A program made the position numbers and the translations under genes. DNA of 64,000 bases from Rhodobacter sp. GTDB taxonomy: Bacteria > Pseudomonadota > Alphaproteobacteria > Rhodobacterales > Rhodobacteraceae. The notes under the pieces are model-generated. The model was given only the letters and a program-made list of their open reading frames with translations, had not been told where the DNA came from and made no database searches. This document shows positions 27,917-37,650 of the stretch, piece by piece. Every line of letters starts with the position of its first letter. Position 1 is the first letter of the stretch. The stretch spans positions 1 through 64,000 of the forward strand of contig JADJAB010000006.1 of assembly GCA_016704435.1 (NCBI GenBank). The letters run 5' to 3'.

Positions 27917-28459
27917 TTACATCGCCGGCAGAAGCACCGTGTCGATGACGTGGATCACGCCGTTCGACTGCTTGACGTCGGCGATGGTCACGTTGGCGAC
28001 ATTGCCCATGCCGTCCTTGATCATGATCTTGTCGCCTTCATACATCGCGGTGAATTCGCAGCCGCCGACGGTCTTGACCGGGTGCGCGCCGTTGTCGTCA
28101 TCGACCATCTGCATGATCGCATCCGACATCGCGTTGGCGGCGACGACGTGGCAGGTCAGGATCTTGACCAGCTGGTCCTTGTTTTCCGGCTTCAGCAGGG
28201 TCTCCACCGTGCCGGCGGGCAGCTTGGCGAAGGCCTCGTTGGTCGGCGCGAAGACGGTGAAGGGGCCGGTCCCCATCAGCGTCTCGGCCAGCCCGGCGGC
28301 CTGCACCGCGGCGACCAGCGTGGTGTGATCGGCCGAGTTCACCGCGTTCTCGACGATGTTCTTGCTTTCATACATGGCGGCGCCGCCGACCATGGGGTTA
28401 TCGGCGAAAGCGGCGGTCGAGCTCAGCGCCAGGATGGCAGCGATACGGATGGATTTCAT
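27917..28459 (-). CDS. secreted fasciclin (FAS1) domain protein
   Basis: A signal peptide (MKSIRIAAILALSSTAAFA) is followed by one FAS1 domain of ~140 residues. H1 motif is GPFTVFAPTNEAFAKLP, and H2 motif is VIHVIDTVLLP at the C-terminus, both well conserved. It is 180 residues, normal for single-domain bacterial FAS1 proteins, which act in adhesion or envelope stress. It is downstream of a SigK-like sigma factor and RskA-like anti-sigma factor on the same strand, a recurrent trio in proteobacteria, so it is a probable regulon target. Confidence 0.92.
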   Translation of the reverse strand: MKSIRIAAILALSSTAAFADNPMVGGAAMYESKNIVENAVNSADHTTLVAAVQAAGLAETLMGTGPFTVFAPTNEAFAKLPAGTVETLLKPENKDQLVKILTCHVVAANAMSDAIMQMVDDDNGAHPVKTVGGCEFTAMYEGDKIMIKDGMGNVANVTIADVKQSNGVIHVIDTVLLPAM

Positions 28460-28569
28460 GGGTCGTCTCCCGGTTGAAGCGGCGGGCCATTCCCGCCGTC
28501 CTGACCGGAGTTACGAAGCGATTTGCAGAGAAGTTTCGTTGCTCACGCAGCCGTGATCGGGGGGGCGGA

Positions 28570-29214
28570 TCAGGCGCCGATCTGCGCGGCCAGGATCACC
28601 GGGCCGGTGGGCTGGCCGGTCGGGCTGCCGCCCGCCGGCTCCAGGCTGACGGCCAGCGTCCAGCCCTTGGGCGGCACCCGGTAGGCGACCGACAGCGGCG
28701 CGTCCGCCAGAAGGCCCAGCGAGACCGGGGCGGCATCGGGGGCGATGATCCACAACTCATGCACCTGACCGGCGGCGGCGGCGGTGCCGGCGACGCGGGT
28801 GATGGTCAGGGTGTCGTCCTGATAGCGCGCCTCGTAGGTCAGGGCGGCGTCTTCGGTCTGCAAGGTGGCGACCAGCACCGCCTCGCGCGGGGTCACGAAG
28901 AAGACGGCGGCCAGCACCAGGGCTGCGGCCAGCGGCGCCAGCAGCCAGAAAAGACTGCGCCGGGCCGGGCGCGGCGCCGCCGGGAACAGCCGCGCCTCGA
29001 TCTGCGGCAGAAGGTCGGGGGCGGGCACCGGGTCGAACCCGTCGTTCAGGCCCGCCAGCCGGGTCTCCCAGGCCGTCACCAGCGCGGCAAAGCACGGATC
29101 GGCCTTGATCCGGGCCTCCAGCGCCATCCGCTCGGCCAGATCGGGCAGCCCCAGCACATATTCGGCGGCCTGTGCCTCGTCTTCCTCGCGCGGGGTGAGG
29201 GGGGTGTCGGTCAT
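28570..29214 (-). CDS. rskA: anti-sigma factor, RskA family
   Basis: An N-terminal ~75-residue cytoplasmic sigma-binding domain (EEDEAQAAEYVLGLPDLAER, MALEARIKADPCFAALVTAWE), one membrane helix (SLFWLLAPLAAALVLAAVFF, residues ~90-110) and a C-terminal extracytoplasmic RskA domain (HELWIIAPDAAPVSLGLL). ATG 29214 overlaps the sigma-factor TGA as ATGA; an in-frame ATG at 29226 is an alternative. It holds the partner sigma factor at the membrane until the envelope signal triggers release. Confidence 0.9.
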   Translation of the reverse strand: MTDTPLTPREEDEAQAAEYVLGLPDLAERMALEARIKADPCFAALVTAWETRLAGLNDGFDPVPAPDLLPQIEARLFPAAPRPARRSLFWLLAPLAAALVLAAVFFVTPREAVLVATLQTEDAALTYEARYQDDTLTITRVAGTAAAAGQVHELWIIAPDAAPVSLGLLADAPLSVAYRVPPKGWTLAVSLEPAGGSPTGQPTGPVILAAQIGA

Positions 29215-29744
29215 GTCTCCAGACACTCCCGCAACCGCAGAAGGCTGCGCCGCAGCCAGGTGCGAATGGTGTTCAGCGGCACTGCATGGCGCGTCGCCAG
29301 GTCGGCGTAGCTGAGGCCGGAGAGATAGGCGCCGCGCACCGCCCGCGCCCGGTCCGGCTCCAGCGTGTCGAAACAGTCCGAAACGCGCCGCGCCTCGCCC
29401 AGCGCGATCAACCGGGTCTCGGCGCGCGGCTCGGGCGAGGCGGCGAGCTCGATCCCGTCGTCACTGGTGACCGGCGGGCGGGCGCGCAGCCGGTCGATCG
29501 CCAGGTTGCGGGCAATGGCGATCAGCCAGGTCATGCCACGGCCCTTGGCGGCGTCGAAACGCCCCGCGCGCAGCCAGACCCTGGTGTAGACCTCTTGCAA
29601 AGCATCCTCCGCCTCGGACCGATCGGCCAAGATACGCAGGAGCGTGCCGAAAAGTTTCGCCGAGGTGTCGCGGTAGAGCTGGCCAAAGGCCGCGCGGTCC
29701 TGCGCGGCGCATTTCAAGATGATGTCCGCAACGGGATCGTCCAT
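29211..29744 (-). CDS. ECF sigma factor, SigK-like
   Basis: A 177-residue ECF sigma factor. Region 2 contains ALLRILADRSEAEDALQEVY-type sequence (here LFGTLLRILADRSEAEDALQ, EVYTRVW, MTWLIAIARNLAIDRLRAR), and region 4 reads GLSYADLATRHAVPLNTIRT WLRR-type helix-turn-helix. No extra C-terminal domain. Coupled to the RskA-like gene by ATGA and followed by FAS1. It likely responds to envelope or redox stress, as SigK systems do, and probably autoregulates from the upstream gap at 29745-29818. Confidence 0.93.
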   Translation of the reverse strand: MDDPVADIILKCAAQDRAAFGQLYRDTSAKLFGTLLRILADRSEAEDALQEVYTRVWLRAGRFDAAKGRGMTWLIAIARNLAIDRLRARPPVTSDDGIELAASPEPRAETRLIALGEARRVSDCFDTLEPDRARAVRGAYLSGLSYADLATRHAVPLNTIRTWLRRSLLRLRECLET

Positions 29745-29818
29745 GACGTCAGGGTAGGGCGCCGCGGCGCCGGGTCAAGCCGGTCATCGCGTCCCTTCGG
29801 TTGTCTTGCGCCGGGCGG

Positions 29819-31855
29819 TCAGCCGCGCCGCCGCCTGCGCCCGCCTTCCCCGCCGCCACCGGTGTTGAAGCTGACGTCGGGCAGGGTGACCACCTTGGCC
29901 AGTTCGGGGAACGGCTCCACCGCGTTCGGGATGGCGCTGGCATTGACGAAGTGTTCCTGAAAGCGCGGCTCGATGGCGGTTTCGACCTTGTGGATCTCGT
30001 GCACCAGGGCCTCGATCCCGTCGCGCGCGGCGCGGTTCAGCAGGGCGATGCGGGCACCGGTTCCGGCGGCGTTGCCGGCCGAAACCACCTTCGACAGCGG
30101 CACATCCGGGATCATCCCCAGCACCATGGCATGCTTGGGGCTGATATGGGCGCCGAAGGCCCCGGCCAGCGTCACCCGGTCGACCTTGTCGACGCCCATT
30201 TCGTCCATCAGCAGCCGCGCACCAGCATAAAGCGCCGATTTCGCCAGCTGGATGGCGCGGATGTCGCCCTGCGTCACCAGGATCTTCGGCCCGCCCTCGG
30301 CGGAGCCGTCATGCAGGATGTAGCTGTGGGTGCGGCCTTCGGGCGTGCAGCGCCAGGTGCCGGTCTGCTCGGCCGAGCCGACCAGACCGCCGGGATCGAC
30401 CAGCCCGGCCATGCGCATCTCGGCCACCGCCTCGATGATGCCCGAACCGCAGATGCCGGTGATGCCGGTGGCGGCGGTGGCAGCGGCAAAGCCCGGATCG
30501 GTGGACCACAGGTCCGACCCGATCACCTTGAAGCGCGGCTCCTTGGTGGCAGGGTCGATCTCCACTCGCTCGATCGCGCCGGGTGCGGCGCGCTGGCCCG
30601 ATGATATTTGCGCGCCTTCGAAGGCCGGGCCGGTGGGCGAGGAACAGGCCAGCACCCGCGTCTGGTTGCCCAGAAGGATCTCGGCATTGGTGCCGACATC
30701 GACGATCAGCACCATGTCCCTGGATTTCTGCGGCTGTTCCGACAGCGCCACGCCAGCGCAATCGGCGCCGACATGGCCGGCGATGCAAGGCAGCACATAG
30801 ACCCGCGCGGCGGGGTTCAGGTGGCTTAGGTCCAGTTCGCGCGCATCGAGGCTGAGACTGCCCGAGGTTGCCAGCGCAAACGGTGCCTGGCCCAGTTCGA
30901 CCGGGTCGATGCCCAGCAGCAGGTGGTGCATCACCGGGTTGCAGACGAAGACCACCTCATAGATCGCGGTCGGCTGCACGTTCACTTCGGTGGCGACCGA
31001 GGCGGCAAGCGCGTTGATCGCCTCGCGCACCGCGCGGGTCATTTCCACATCGCCGCCGGGGTTCATCATGGCGTAGGAGACCCGGCTCATCAGGTCTTCG
31101 CCGAAACGGATCTGCGGGTTCATCAGCCCCGACGAGGCCAGCACCCGCCCATCGGCCAGATCGCACAGATGCGCCGCGATGGTGGTGGAGCCAAGATCGA
31201 TCGCCAGGCCGTACAGCGGGCCTTCGTGGAAGCCGGGAAAGATATCCAGCAGCCGCCAGGCGTTGTCGTGGTTGCCCTTTGACAGCACCACCGTCACCTT
31301 CCATTCGCCCTTGCGCAGGGCGGGCTGCAACCGGCGCAGCAGCGACAGGTCGGCCTCGACCCCGGTGATCTGCCATTGCTGGTTCAGCGCACGCTTGAGG
31401 CGCTCGAAATCGCCGGTCGGCTCGTGCATGTCGGGCTCTTCGACCTCGACGTAATAGGCGCGGGTGGCGGGATCCATCTCGATCTTGCGCTCGGTCGCGG
31501 ACTTGCGGATGACCTGCTTGTGGACCTGGCTTTCGGGCGGCACGTCGATCACCACATCGCCCATCACCTGGGCCTGACAGCCCAGCCGGCGGCCGTCGAT
31601 CATGCCGCGGATGCGCTTGTAGCGGTCCTCGACGCTGTTCCAGCCGCTGAGCGCGTCCTTGGCGACGGTCAACCCGTGCTTGGGAAATTCGCCGTATCCC
31701 GGCGTGATCTGGCATTTCGAGCAGATGCCGCGCCCGCCGCAGACCGAATCGAGGTCGACCCCCAGCTGCCGCGCCGCCGTCAGGACCGGTGTGCCAAGGG
31801 CAAAGCGCCCCCGCTTGCCCGAGGGGGTAAAGATCACAAGTGCATCGTCGGTCAT
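29819..31855 (-). CDS. ASKHA-type corrinoid activation/ferredoxin protein (RACo-like, DUF4445)
   Basis: A 678-residue fusion of an N-terminal 2Fe-2S ferredoxin domain (Cys 39, 45, 48 and 93: VCGGRGICSKC, GRRLGCQAQ) and a C-terminal ASKHA-fold domain with nucleotide-binding loops (AIDLGSTTIAAHLCDL, VDVGTNAEILLG, GICGSGIIEAV, LAGAFGAHI). The known function of relatives is ATP-dependent reductive reactivation of corrinoid methyl-transfer proteins. No corrinoid protein or methyltransferase is in the window. The C-terminus is a Gly/Arg tail. The frame is intact. Expected partners lie elsewhere in the genome. Confidence 0.88.
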   Translation of the reverse strand: MTDDALVIFTPSGKRGRFALGTPVLTAARQLGVDLDSVCGGRGICSKCQITPGYGEFPKHGLTVAKDALSGWNSVEDRYKRIRGMIDGRRLGCQAQVMGDVVIDVPPESQVHKQVIRKSATERKIEMDPATRAYYVEVEEPDMHEPTGDFERLKRALNQQWQITGVEADLSLLRRLQPALRKGEWKVTVVLSKGNHDNAWRLLDIFPGFHEGPLYGLAIDLGSTTIAAHLCDLADGRVLASSGLMNPQIRFGEDLMSRVSYAMMNPGGDVEMTRAVREAINALAASVATEVNVQPTAIYEVVFVCNPVMHHLLLGIDPVELGQAPFALATSGSLSLDARELDLSHLNPAARVYVLPCIAGHVGADCAGVALSEQPQKSRDMVLIVDVGTNAEILLGNQTRVLACSSPTGPAFEGAQISSGQRAAPGAIERVEIDPATKEPRFKVIGSDLWSTDPGFAAATAATGITGICGSGIIEAVAEMRMAGLVDPGGLVGSAEQTGTWRCTPEGRTHSYILHDGSAEGGPKILVTQGDIRAIQLAKSALYAGARLLMDEMGVDKVDRVTLAGAFGAHISPKHAMVLGMIPDVPLSKVVSAGNAAGTGARIALLNRAARDGIEALVHEIHKVETAIEPRFQEHFVNASAIPNAVEPFPELAKVVTLPDVSFNTGGGGEGGRRRRRG

Positions 31856-31934
31856 ATCGGTCCTCTTGCCTGCGCGCCTGCCTATCTAACCGCTTTCGCG
31901 GGGCAGGCAACGGGCTGCAAACGGCGAAAGAAGG

Positions 31935-33140
31935 TCAGGTTCCGTCAGTGCGCGGCTGTCTTGGCCCGCCCGCAAGCCCGTGGACCCCTGCCGGAGGGCG
32001 CGGCGCACGCCAGATCACGCCCGCCACCGACATCAGGGCAAAGACCCAGATCGGTGCGCCCGTCAGCGCGGCCAGCCCATAGGCCAGCGCCAGCACGGGC
32101 AAGGCCAGCTTGAACCGCGGCGGCAACGCCAGCACCCGGTCGCGGGTGACCCAAAGCGCCAGACAGATCAGCACCAGCGCGCCGCCCAGCCACTGCGCCA
32201 CCCCGGCCTCGGTCGCATGGGCGTGGTCGGTCACCACATCGACCAGCGCCGCCACCGACGCCCCCAATGCTGCGATGCCCATGAAGATGAACACATGGCC
32301 ATAGCCCCAGACCAGGGCCACCGGCAGATCCGTGGTGGGCAAGGGCTCTTGCTCGCAGAAATAGATCCACCAGACCGCGAAGACGATCACCAGCGCCGAC
32401 ACAGCCACCAGCGCCGCATGCACCGAAGGATGATCCCCGAACAGCGCGCCAAAGCCATGGCTGATCGCCAGCATGATCTCGCCTAGCGAGATGATCGTCA
32501 AAAGCCCGTAACGCTCGATCATGTGGTGGCGGTGAAAGGGCGTGCCGCCCGCGCGCTCGGCCACCATCGGGGTTGCCCATTCGACCATGAAGCACAGGCC
32601 CGCGGCCAGGAAGAACGAAGGCGATCCCGGCACGGTCGAGAAGTACATCGCCGTCCAGCAGATCTGCGCAAGGGTTATGCCGGCGGCATAGCGCAGGGCA
32701 GTGCGGCGGTGGTCGGGGTGCCCGACTGCTGCCCGCAGCCACAGTGCCACCATGCCCAGGCGCATGATGATCCAGCCCAGGAGCCCGTAGCTGAAATCCA
32801 TCGTCGCGAAGATATGCCCCGCTCCCCCGGCAAAGATCAGCTCTCCGCCCATGATCACCATGACCAGCACGCGGTAGGCCGTATCGTCGTTGTCGAAGGC
32901 CGAGGCGAACCAGGTAAAGTTCATCCAGGCCCACCAGATCGCCAGGAACAGGAACACGAACCGCGGCAGCGCCTCCAGCCCGTGGCCTTCGGAAATGGCG
33001 TGGTGCAGGCCGGCGGTGACGGCGGCAATGGCGATGACGCTGATCAGGTCGAAGAACAGCTCCAGCGTGGTCGACGCACGGTGATGTTCCTTCGGATCAC
33101 GCGGATTGAGCGCAAGGCGGGGCGACGGGGCAAGCGGCAT
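31935..33140 (-). CDS. low temperature requirement A (LtrA) family membrane protein
   Basis: About 400 residues with some eight to ten hydrophobic helices. The LtrA start pattern is visible: ASTTLELFFDLISVIAIAAV, IWWAWMNFTWFASAFDNDD, and HHMIERYGLLTIISLGEIML with the conserved E-R-x-x-x-x-x-x-x-x-GE. ATG 33140 (MPLAPSPRLALNP) is chosen over a longer frame to 33212. The family is found in many bacteria but has no defined biochemical activity. It stands alone between the corrinoid-activator gene and the CoA-transferase. Confidence 0.88.
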   Translation of the reverse strand: MPLAPSPRLALNPRDPKEHHRASTTLELFFDLISVIAIAAVTAGLHHAISEGHGLEALPRFVFLFLAIWWAWMNFTWFASAFDNDDTAYRVLVMVIMGGELIFAGGAGHIFATMDFSYGLLGWIIMRLGMVALWLRAAVGHPDHRRTALRYAAGITLAQICWTAMYFSTVPGSPSFFLAAGLCFMVEWATPMVAERAGGTPFHRHHMIERYGLLTIISLGEIMLAISHGFGALFGDHPSVHAALVAVSALVIVFAVWWIYFCEQEPLPTTDLPVALVWGYGHVFIFMGIAALGASVAALVDVVTDHAHATEAGVAQWLGGALVLICLALWVTRDRVLALPPRFKLALPVLALAYGLAALTGAPIWVFALMSVAGVIWRAPRPPAGVHGLAGGPRQPRTDGT

Positions 33141-33221
33141 GACATGTCCTTTCGCGACGCATCGCGGCAAGTAGACCGGTCGTTTCGCAAAGGGCAAGGC
33201 CAATGGCGGCAATCCCGCCGG

Positions 33222-34367
33222 TCATCCCGCATCCAGCCAGCGCAGCACGGCCGCGCGGTCACCATCCAGCAAAGGCGCGCCGGCACGGGAGGTGATCTCG
33301 GGCAGGGTCGACAGCTTGATCGGGTTGCCTGGGGCGGTGAAGCCGGGGCCATCACCGTTCGGGGCAACGGCCACCACCATGTTGCGCGCCAGGATCTGCG
33401 GGTCGCGCAGCACCTGGCCCATGTCCTGCACCCGTGCGGTCGGCAGGCCGGCGCCCTCCAGCACGCCGATCCAGTGGGCGACGGTATTGCCCAGCGTCAC
33501 CGCCTCGATCAGACGCTTCAGCATCGCGTGGTTGTCACAGCGCGCGGCGTTGGTGGCAAAGCGCGGGTCGTCGGCCAATGGTAGCGGCAAGGCGGCGCAG
33601 ACGCGGGCGAACATGTCGTCATTGCCGGCGGCGATGACAAAAAAACCGTCTGCGGCGCGGTAGGTGGAAAACGGCGTGATCGTCGGGTGGCGCGCGCCGG
33701 TGCGTCCCGGCGCCTTGCCGGTGGCCGAGGCGATGGCGATGGCGTGTTCCTGGATTGCCAGCTGGCTGTCCAGCATGGCAACATCGACCTTCGCGCCCCT
33801 GCCGGTCCTTTCGCGGCCGTAGAGTGCTGCCAGCACGCCCTGCGCCAGATACATCCCCGCCACGATATCGCCGATCGAGGCGCCGACGCGGACCGGCGGG
33901 CCGCCTTCCTCGCCGGTGATGCTCATCACCCCGCCGCGGGCCTGCACGACCATGTCATAGGCCGGCTTTCCGGCTTCCGGCCCGGTATGGCCAAAGCCCG
34001 AGACCGCGCCGTAGACCAGCCGCGGATGCGTCTTGTGCAGGGCGTCGAAGCCATAGCCCAGCCGGTCCATCACGCCGGGGCGGTAGTTTTCCAGCACCAC
34101 GTCTGCCCGCGCCAGAAGCCGCTCGAAGATCGCGCGGTCGTCCGCCGCCTTCAGGTCCAGCGTGATCGATTGCTTGCCCGCGTTCAGCGTGGCGAAATAG
34201 GCGCTTTGCCCTTCGACGAAGGGCGGAAAGGCGCGGGTGTCGTCGCCGACGCCGGGGCGTTCGACCTTGATCACCCTGGCGCCAAGGTCCTGCAGCGTGT
34301 GGCTGCAGAACGGCCCGGCCAGGACATGGGTCAGGTCAAGAACGGTGATACCGCTGAGGGGGGCCAT
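33222..34367 (-). CDS. CaiB/BaiF family III CoA-transferase
   Basis: A 381-residue family III CoA-transferase, which moves CoA between acyl-CoA and a carboxylic acid via an aspartyl thioester. Motifs: ITVLDLTHVLAGPFCSHTLQ at the start, KVERPGVGDDTRAF, DVVLENYRPGVMDRLG, VSGFGHTGPEAGKPAYDMVV with the catalytic Asp, and GTHHPTITPF-like substrate loop (GARHPTITPFSTY). Acid substrate unknown. Its divergent neighbour is the ABC-F gene; there is no surrounding acyl-CoA pathway. Confidence 0.9.
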   Translation of the reverse strand: MAPLSGITVLDLTHVLAGPFCSHTLQDLGARVIKVERPGVGDDTRAFPPFVEGQSAYFATLNAGKQSITLDLKAADDRAIFERLLARADVVLENYRPGVMDRLGYGFDALHKTHPRLVYGAVSGFGHTGPEAGKPAYDMVVQARGGVMSITGEEGGPPVRVGASIGDIVAGMYLAQGVLAALYGRERTGRGAKVDVAMLDSQLAIQEHAIAIASATGKAPGRTGARHPTITPFSTYRAADGFFVIAAGNDDMFARVCAALPLPLADDPRFATNAARCDNHAMLKRLIEAVTLGNTVAHWIGVLEGAGLPTARVQDMGQVLRDPQILARNMVVAVAPNGDGPGFTAPGNPIKLSTLPEITSRAGAPLLDGDRAAVLRWLDAG

Positions 34368-34465
34368 GGATGCTCCTGTTTTCCGGGTCGCCTTGGGCCG
34401 TCTGATGGCAGGTTCCGGGCCGGGGGGCGTTGACGCGGATCAAAAGCCCGCATAACCCGCGGGCC

Positions 34466-36269
34466 ATGGCGCGCGCACCCCTTCTGCAACTGTCCGACAT
34501 CTCGCTGACCTTCGGCGGCGATCCGCTGTTTCAGGATCTGTCGCTGGTGATCCAGCCCGGCGACCGGGTGGCGCTGGTGGGGCGCAACGGCTCTGGCAAG
34601 TCCACCTTGATGAAGGTGATGGCCGGTCTGGTCGAGGCCGATCGCGGTGCGCGCGTGGTGCCGCAGGGCGTGACCGTGGGCTACATGGAACAAGACCCCG
34701 ACCTGTCGGGATATGCCACCCTTGGCGATTTTGCCGCCTCGGCACTGGCCGAGGGCGACGCCTATCGGCTGGGCGTGGTGGCCGAGGGGCTGAAGTTCGA
34801 CCCCGAAACCCCGGTGACGACGGCTTCGGGCGGCGAGCGGCGCCGCGCCGCGCTGGCCCGCCTTCTGGCCGAGGCGCCCGAACTGATGCTGCTGGACGAG
34901 CCGACCAACCATCTGGATATCCAGGCCATCGAATGGCTGGAGGCCGAGCTTTCCGCCACCCGCGCGGCCTTCGTGCTGATTTCGCACGACCGGGCCTTCC
35001 TGCGGGCGCTGTCGAAGGCGACGCTGTGGATCGACCGCGGCGAGGTGCGCCGCCGCGAGGCGGGGTTCGAGGGCTTCGAGGACTGGCGCGAGACCATCTG
35101 GGCCGAAGAGGACGACGCCCGCCACAAGCTGGACCGCAAGATCAGGGCCGAGGCGAAATGGGCGGTCGAGGGGATCTCGGCGCGGCGCAAGCGCAACATG
35201 GGCCGGGTGCGGGCGCTGCAGGACTTGCGCGAGGACCGCGCCTCGCAGATCCGTCGTCAGGGCACGGCGGCGCTGGACCTGGACGCGGCGCCGCAGTCGG
35301 GCCGCAAGGTGATCGAGGCCGCCGGACTGACCAAGGGCTTTGACGGAAAACCCATCGTCAAGGGGTTCTCCTTGCGGGTGATGCGCGGCGACCGGGTTGC
35401 CTTCGTCGGTCCGAACGGAGTCGGAAAGACAACGCTCCTCAATATGTTGACCGGCGAAGTTCAACCTGACTCCGGCACCGTGACGCATGGCACGAACCTG
35501 GAAATCGCGGTCTTCGACCAAAGCCGCGCTGCCCTGGACCCCGAGGCCAGCCTGTGGGAAAATCTGACCGGTGATCCGTTGATGAAGGTCTCGGGCGCCA
35601 CCGATCAGGTGCTGGTGCGTGGCCAGCCCCGCCATGTGGTGGCCTATCTGAAGGACTTCCTCTTTGACGAGGCGCGGGCGCGGGCGCCGGTGCGCAGCCT
35701 GTCGGGTGGCGAAAAGGCCCGGCTCTTGCTGGCGAAACTGATGGCGAAATCGTCGAACCTGCTGGTGCTGGACGAGCCGACCAACGATCTGGACGTCGAA
35801 ACGCTGGATCTGCTCCAGGACATCTTGTGGCGACTATGACGGCACCGTGCTGCTGGTCAGCCATGACCGCGATTTCATCGACCGCATCGCCACCCAGACC
35901 GTGGCCATGGAAGGCGGCGGCGGGGCGACGGTCTATCCCGGCGGCTGGTCGGATTATGCCGCACAACGGCCCGCAGCGGCTGAGCCGCCCGCCAAGCCCG
36001 GCCCCGCGCCGAAGGCGAAACCGGCCGAAGCGTCCGCCCGACGCAGCGAAGGCCTGACCTTCCCCGAGCGCAAGCGGTTCGACGACCTGCCCGCCCAGAT
36101 GGAGCGGCTGGAGGCCGAGATTTCCAGGCTGACCGAGTTCCTGTCACAGCCCGATCTTTTCGACCGTGAGCCGGTGAAATTCCGCAAGGCCAGCGAAGGA
36201 CTGGCCGAACGGCAGGCGGCGCTGGCGGAAGCCGAAGCCGACTGGCTGTCTCTGGCCGAACGGGCGTGA
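34466..36269 (+). CDS. uup: ABC-F ATPase (Uup-like), one frameshift
   Basis: Cytosolic duplicated-ATPase protein that acts on ribosomes or DNA intermediates rather than membranes. Two Walker A loops (GRNGSGKST and GPNGVGKTT), two signature motifs (ASGGERRR, LSGGEKAR) and two Walker B regions (LMLLDEPTNHLD, LLVLDEPTNDLD) are present. The frame breaks at about 35826 after LLQDIL; the next frame continues DYDGTVLLVSHDRDFIDR and the coiled-coil C-terminus typical of Uup (LPAQMERLEAEISRLTEFL), ending at 36269. ATG 34466 (MARAPLLQLSDI) is the natural start. Confidence 0.92.
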
Positions 36270-36483
36270 CGTAAGGCCGCAGGCTGGCCCCTGCGCACGA
36301 TTCCGCCTTTTGTACGAACGGGTTGCGCATCTTCCTGCCGATGCCGATCCCAAGCCCTTCACGCATCGGTGAGACCGGTTGCGGGAACGCATAGGCGATC
36401 CCAACCTTTGACTTGTGTCGCTGCCGGACGGACGCGGGCTGTCCCGCCCGCCCAGGCAGCGAGCGCGGAAAAAGGAGACTGAC

Positions 36484-37089
36484 ATGAAGCGTTTCGCACC
36501 CATCCTCGCAGCCACGGCCCTGGCGCTGCCGCTGGGCCTTCCCGCCTTTGCCGGCGGCCCGGTCACGCCCGCGCCTGAGCCCGTGGTGACGCCGGCCCCG
36601 GCGCCGGTCTACAACTCGGCGGACTGGTCGGGCTTCTACGCCGGTGCCCAGATCGGCTATGCCGATGTGGGCACCAATGGCGCCGGGCTTGATGGCGATG
36701 GCGCCATTGGCGGTGTGCATGCCGGCTATCGCTGGGATCTGGGCACCACGGTGCTTGGCGTCGAGGCCGACTACGACACCGCCAGCCTCGACCTTGGCGC
36801 CGGGGCCGATACCCTGGACGGCGTGGCGCGGTTGAAACTGATCGGCGGCGCCGATCTGGGCCGCAGCTTCCTTTACGCCACCGGCGGAGTGGCCTGGGCC
36901 GATGCCACCGTCGGCGGTGCAAGCCTCTCGGACAACGGCTATTTCCTGGGTGTCGGCATGGATTATGCCGTCAGCGACAAATGGACCGTCGGCGGCGAGA
37001 TCCTCGGCCACAAGTTCGATGACTTCGACGCATCGGGTGTCGATATCGACGCGACGACGGTCAAGGCCAAGGTATCCTACCGGTTCTGA
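36484..37089 (+). CDS. outer-membrane beta-barrel protein (Omp25/RopB-like)
   Basis: A 201-residue porin-like small barrel. A signal peptide (MKRFAPILAATALALPLGLP, cleavage near AFAG) precedes a Pro-rich linker (TPAPEPVVTPAPAPVYN) and WSGFYAGAQIGYADVG, the first strand of the opacity/Omp25 family. Alternating hydrophobic strands continue to a C-terminal KVSYRF ending in Phe, the BamA recognition signal. Shine-Dalgarno aaggagac precedes ATG 36484. It is single-gene and followed by a strong convergent hairpin. Confidence 0.9.
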   Translation: MKRFAPILAATALALPLGLPAFAGGPVTPAPEPVVTPAPAPVYNSADWSGFYAGAQIGYADVGTNGAGLDGDGAIGGVHAGYRWDLGTTVLGVEADYDTASLDLGAGADTLDGVARLKLIGGADLGRSFLYATGGVAWADATVGGASLSDNGYFLGVGMDYAVSDKWTVGGEILGHKFDDFDASGVDIDATTVKAKVSYRF

Positions 37090-37102
37090 CCAGGGTCGGT
37101 TC

Positions 37103-37128
37103 GGCGCCTGTCCTCATGGGCAGGCGCC
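37103..37128. terminator. bidirectional hairpin terminator
   Basis: Eleven-base arms ggcgcctgtcc and gggcaggcgcc (one G-T pair) with loop tcat. It sits between convergent genes; the loop contains the stop codon of the minus-strand gene. No T-run. Confidence 0.6.
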
Positions 37129-37590
37129 AGCCTCGGCACGCGGCATCAGAAAGCTGCGATCGTCGCCCGACGCGCCTGAGATGTCGACAAACCGGTTGCC
37201 TTCAAACGACATGCCGTCTTTCGCTACCTTCAGCAGTATTGCGCCATCCTCGGCAGATTTCAGGGTGAAGCCGCCCATGTCGCCTTCCATCGAACAGACG
37301 ATCTGGTCGCCCTTGTTCTTGCAGTAGCCATCGTTGGCGTAGACTTCGGGGTCTCCGCGAAGGACAACCGTAACTGTCGTCACCGTATAGTCCGGAGACG
37401 TTGGCGCACTGCGAGAGATTCCAAGCGTGATCCTCTTGACCATCTGCTCGGGGTGCTCGGCCAGATGGGACTTGGAATAGAGTCTCTCGTAGCAGCCCGA
37501 TCCGCCGGGAAAAACCGTGTCCAGCAGGTTTCTTGCCAGCGCGGGGCTGGCCATGGCAAGGGTTGCAAGCAAGCAAAGCGCGACTTTCAT
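37114..37590 (-). CDS. secreted hypothetical protein with three or four cysteines
   Basis: A signal peptide (MKVALCLLATLAMASPALA) precedes a mature domain of ~140 residues. Cys occurs in GSGCYERLY, DGYCKNKGDQIVCSM and the last segment AGACP, so disulfides are likely. TVTTVTVVLRGDPEVY is a strand-rich core. I recognise no family. It is convergent with the outer-membrane barrel gene and shares its terminator. Probably periplasmic. Confidence 0.7.
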   Translation of the reverse strand: MKVALCLLATLAMASPALARNLLDTVFPGGSGCYERLYSKSHLAEHPEQMVKRITLGISRSAPTSPDYTVTTVTVVLRGDPEVYANDGYCKNKGDQIVCSMEGDMGGFTLKSAEDGAILLKVAKDGMSFEGNRFVDISGASGDDRSFLMPRAEAGACP

Positions 37591-37650
37591 GTCAGTGTCC
37601 TTTGCGGTTGATTTCGTTCCAGCATGGCTGCGACGCGGGCAAGGGGCAAG

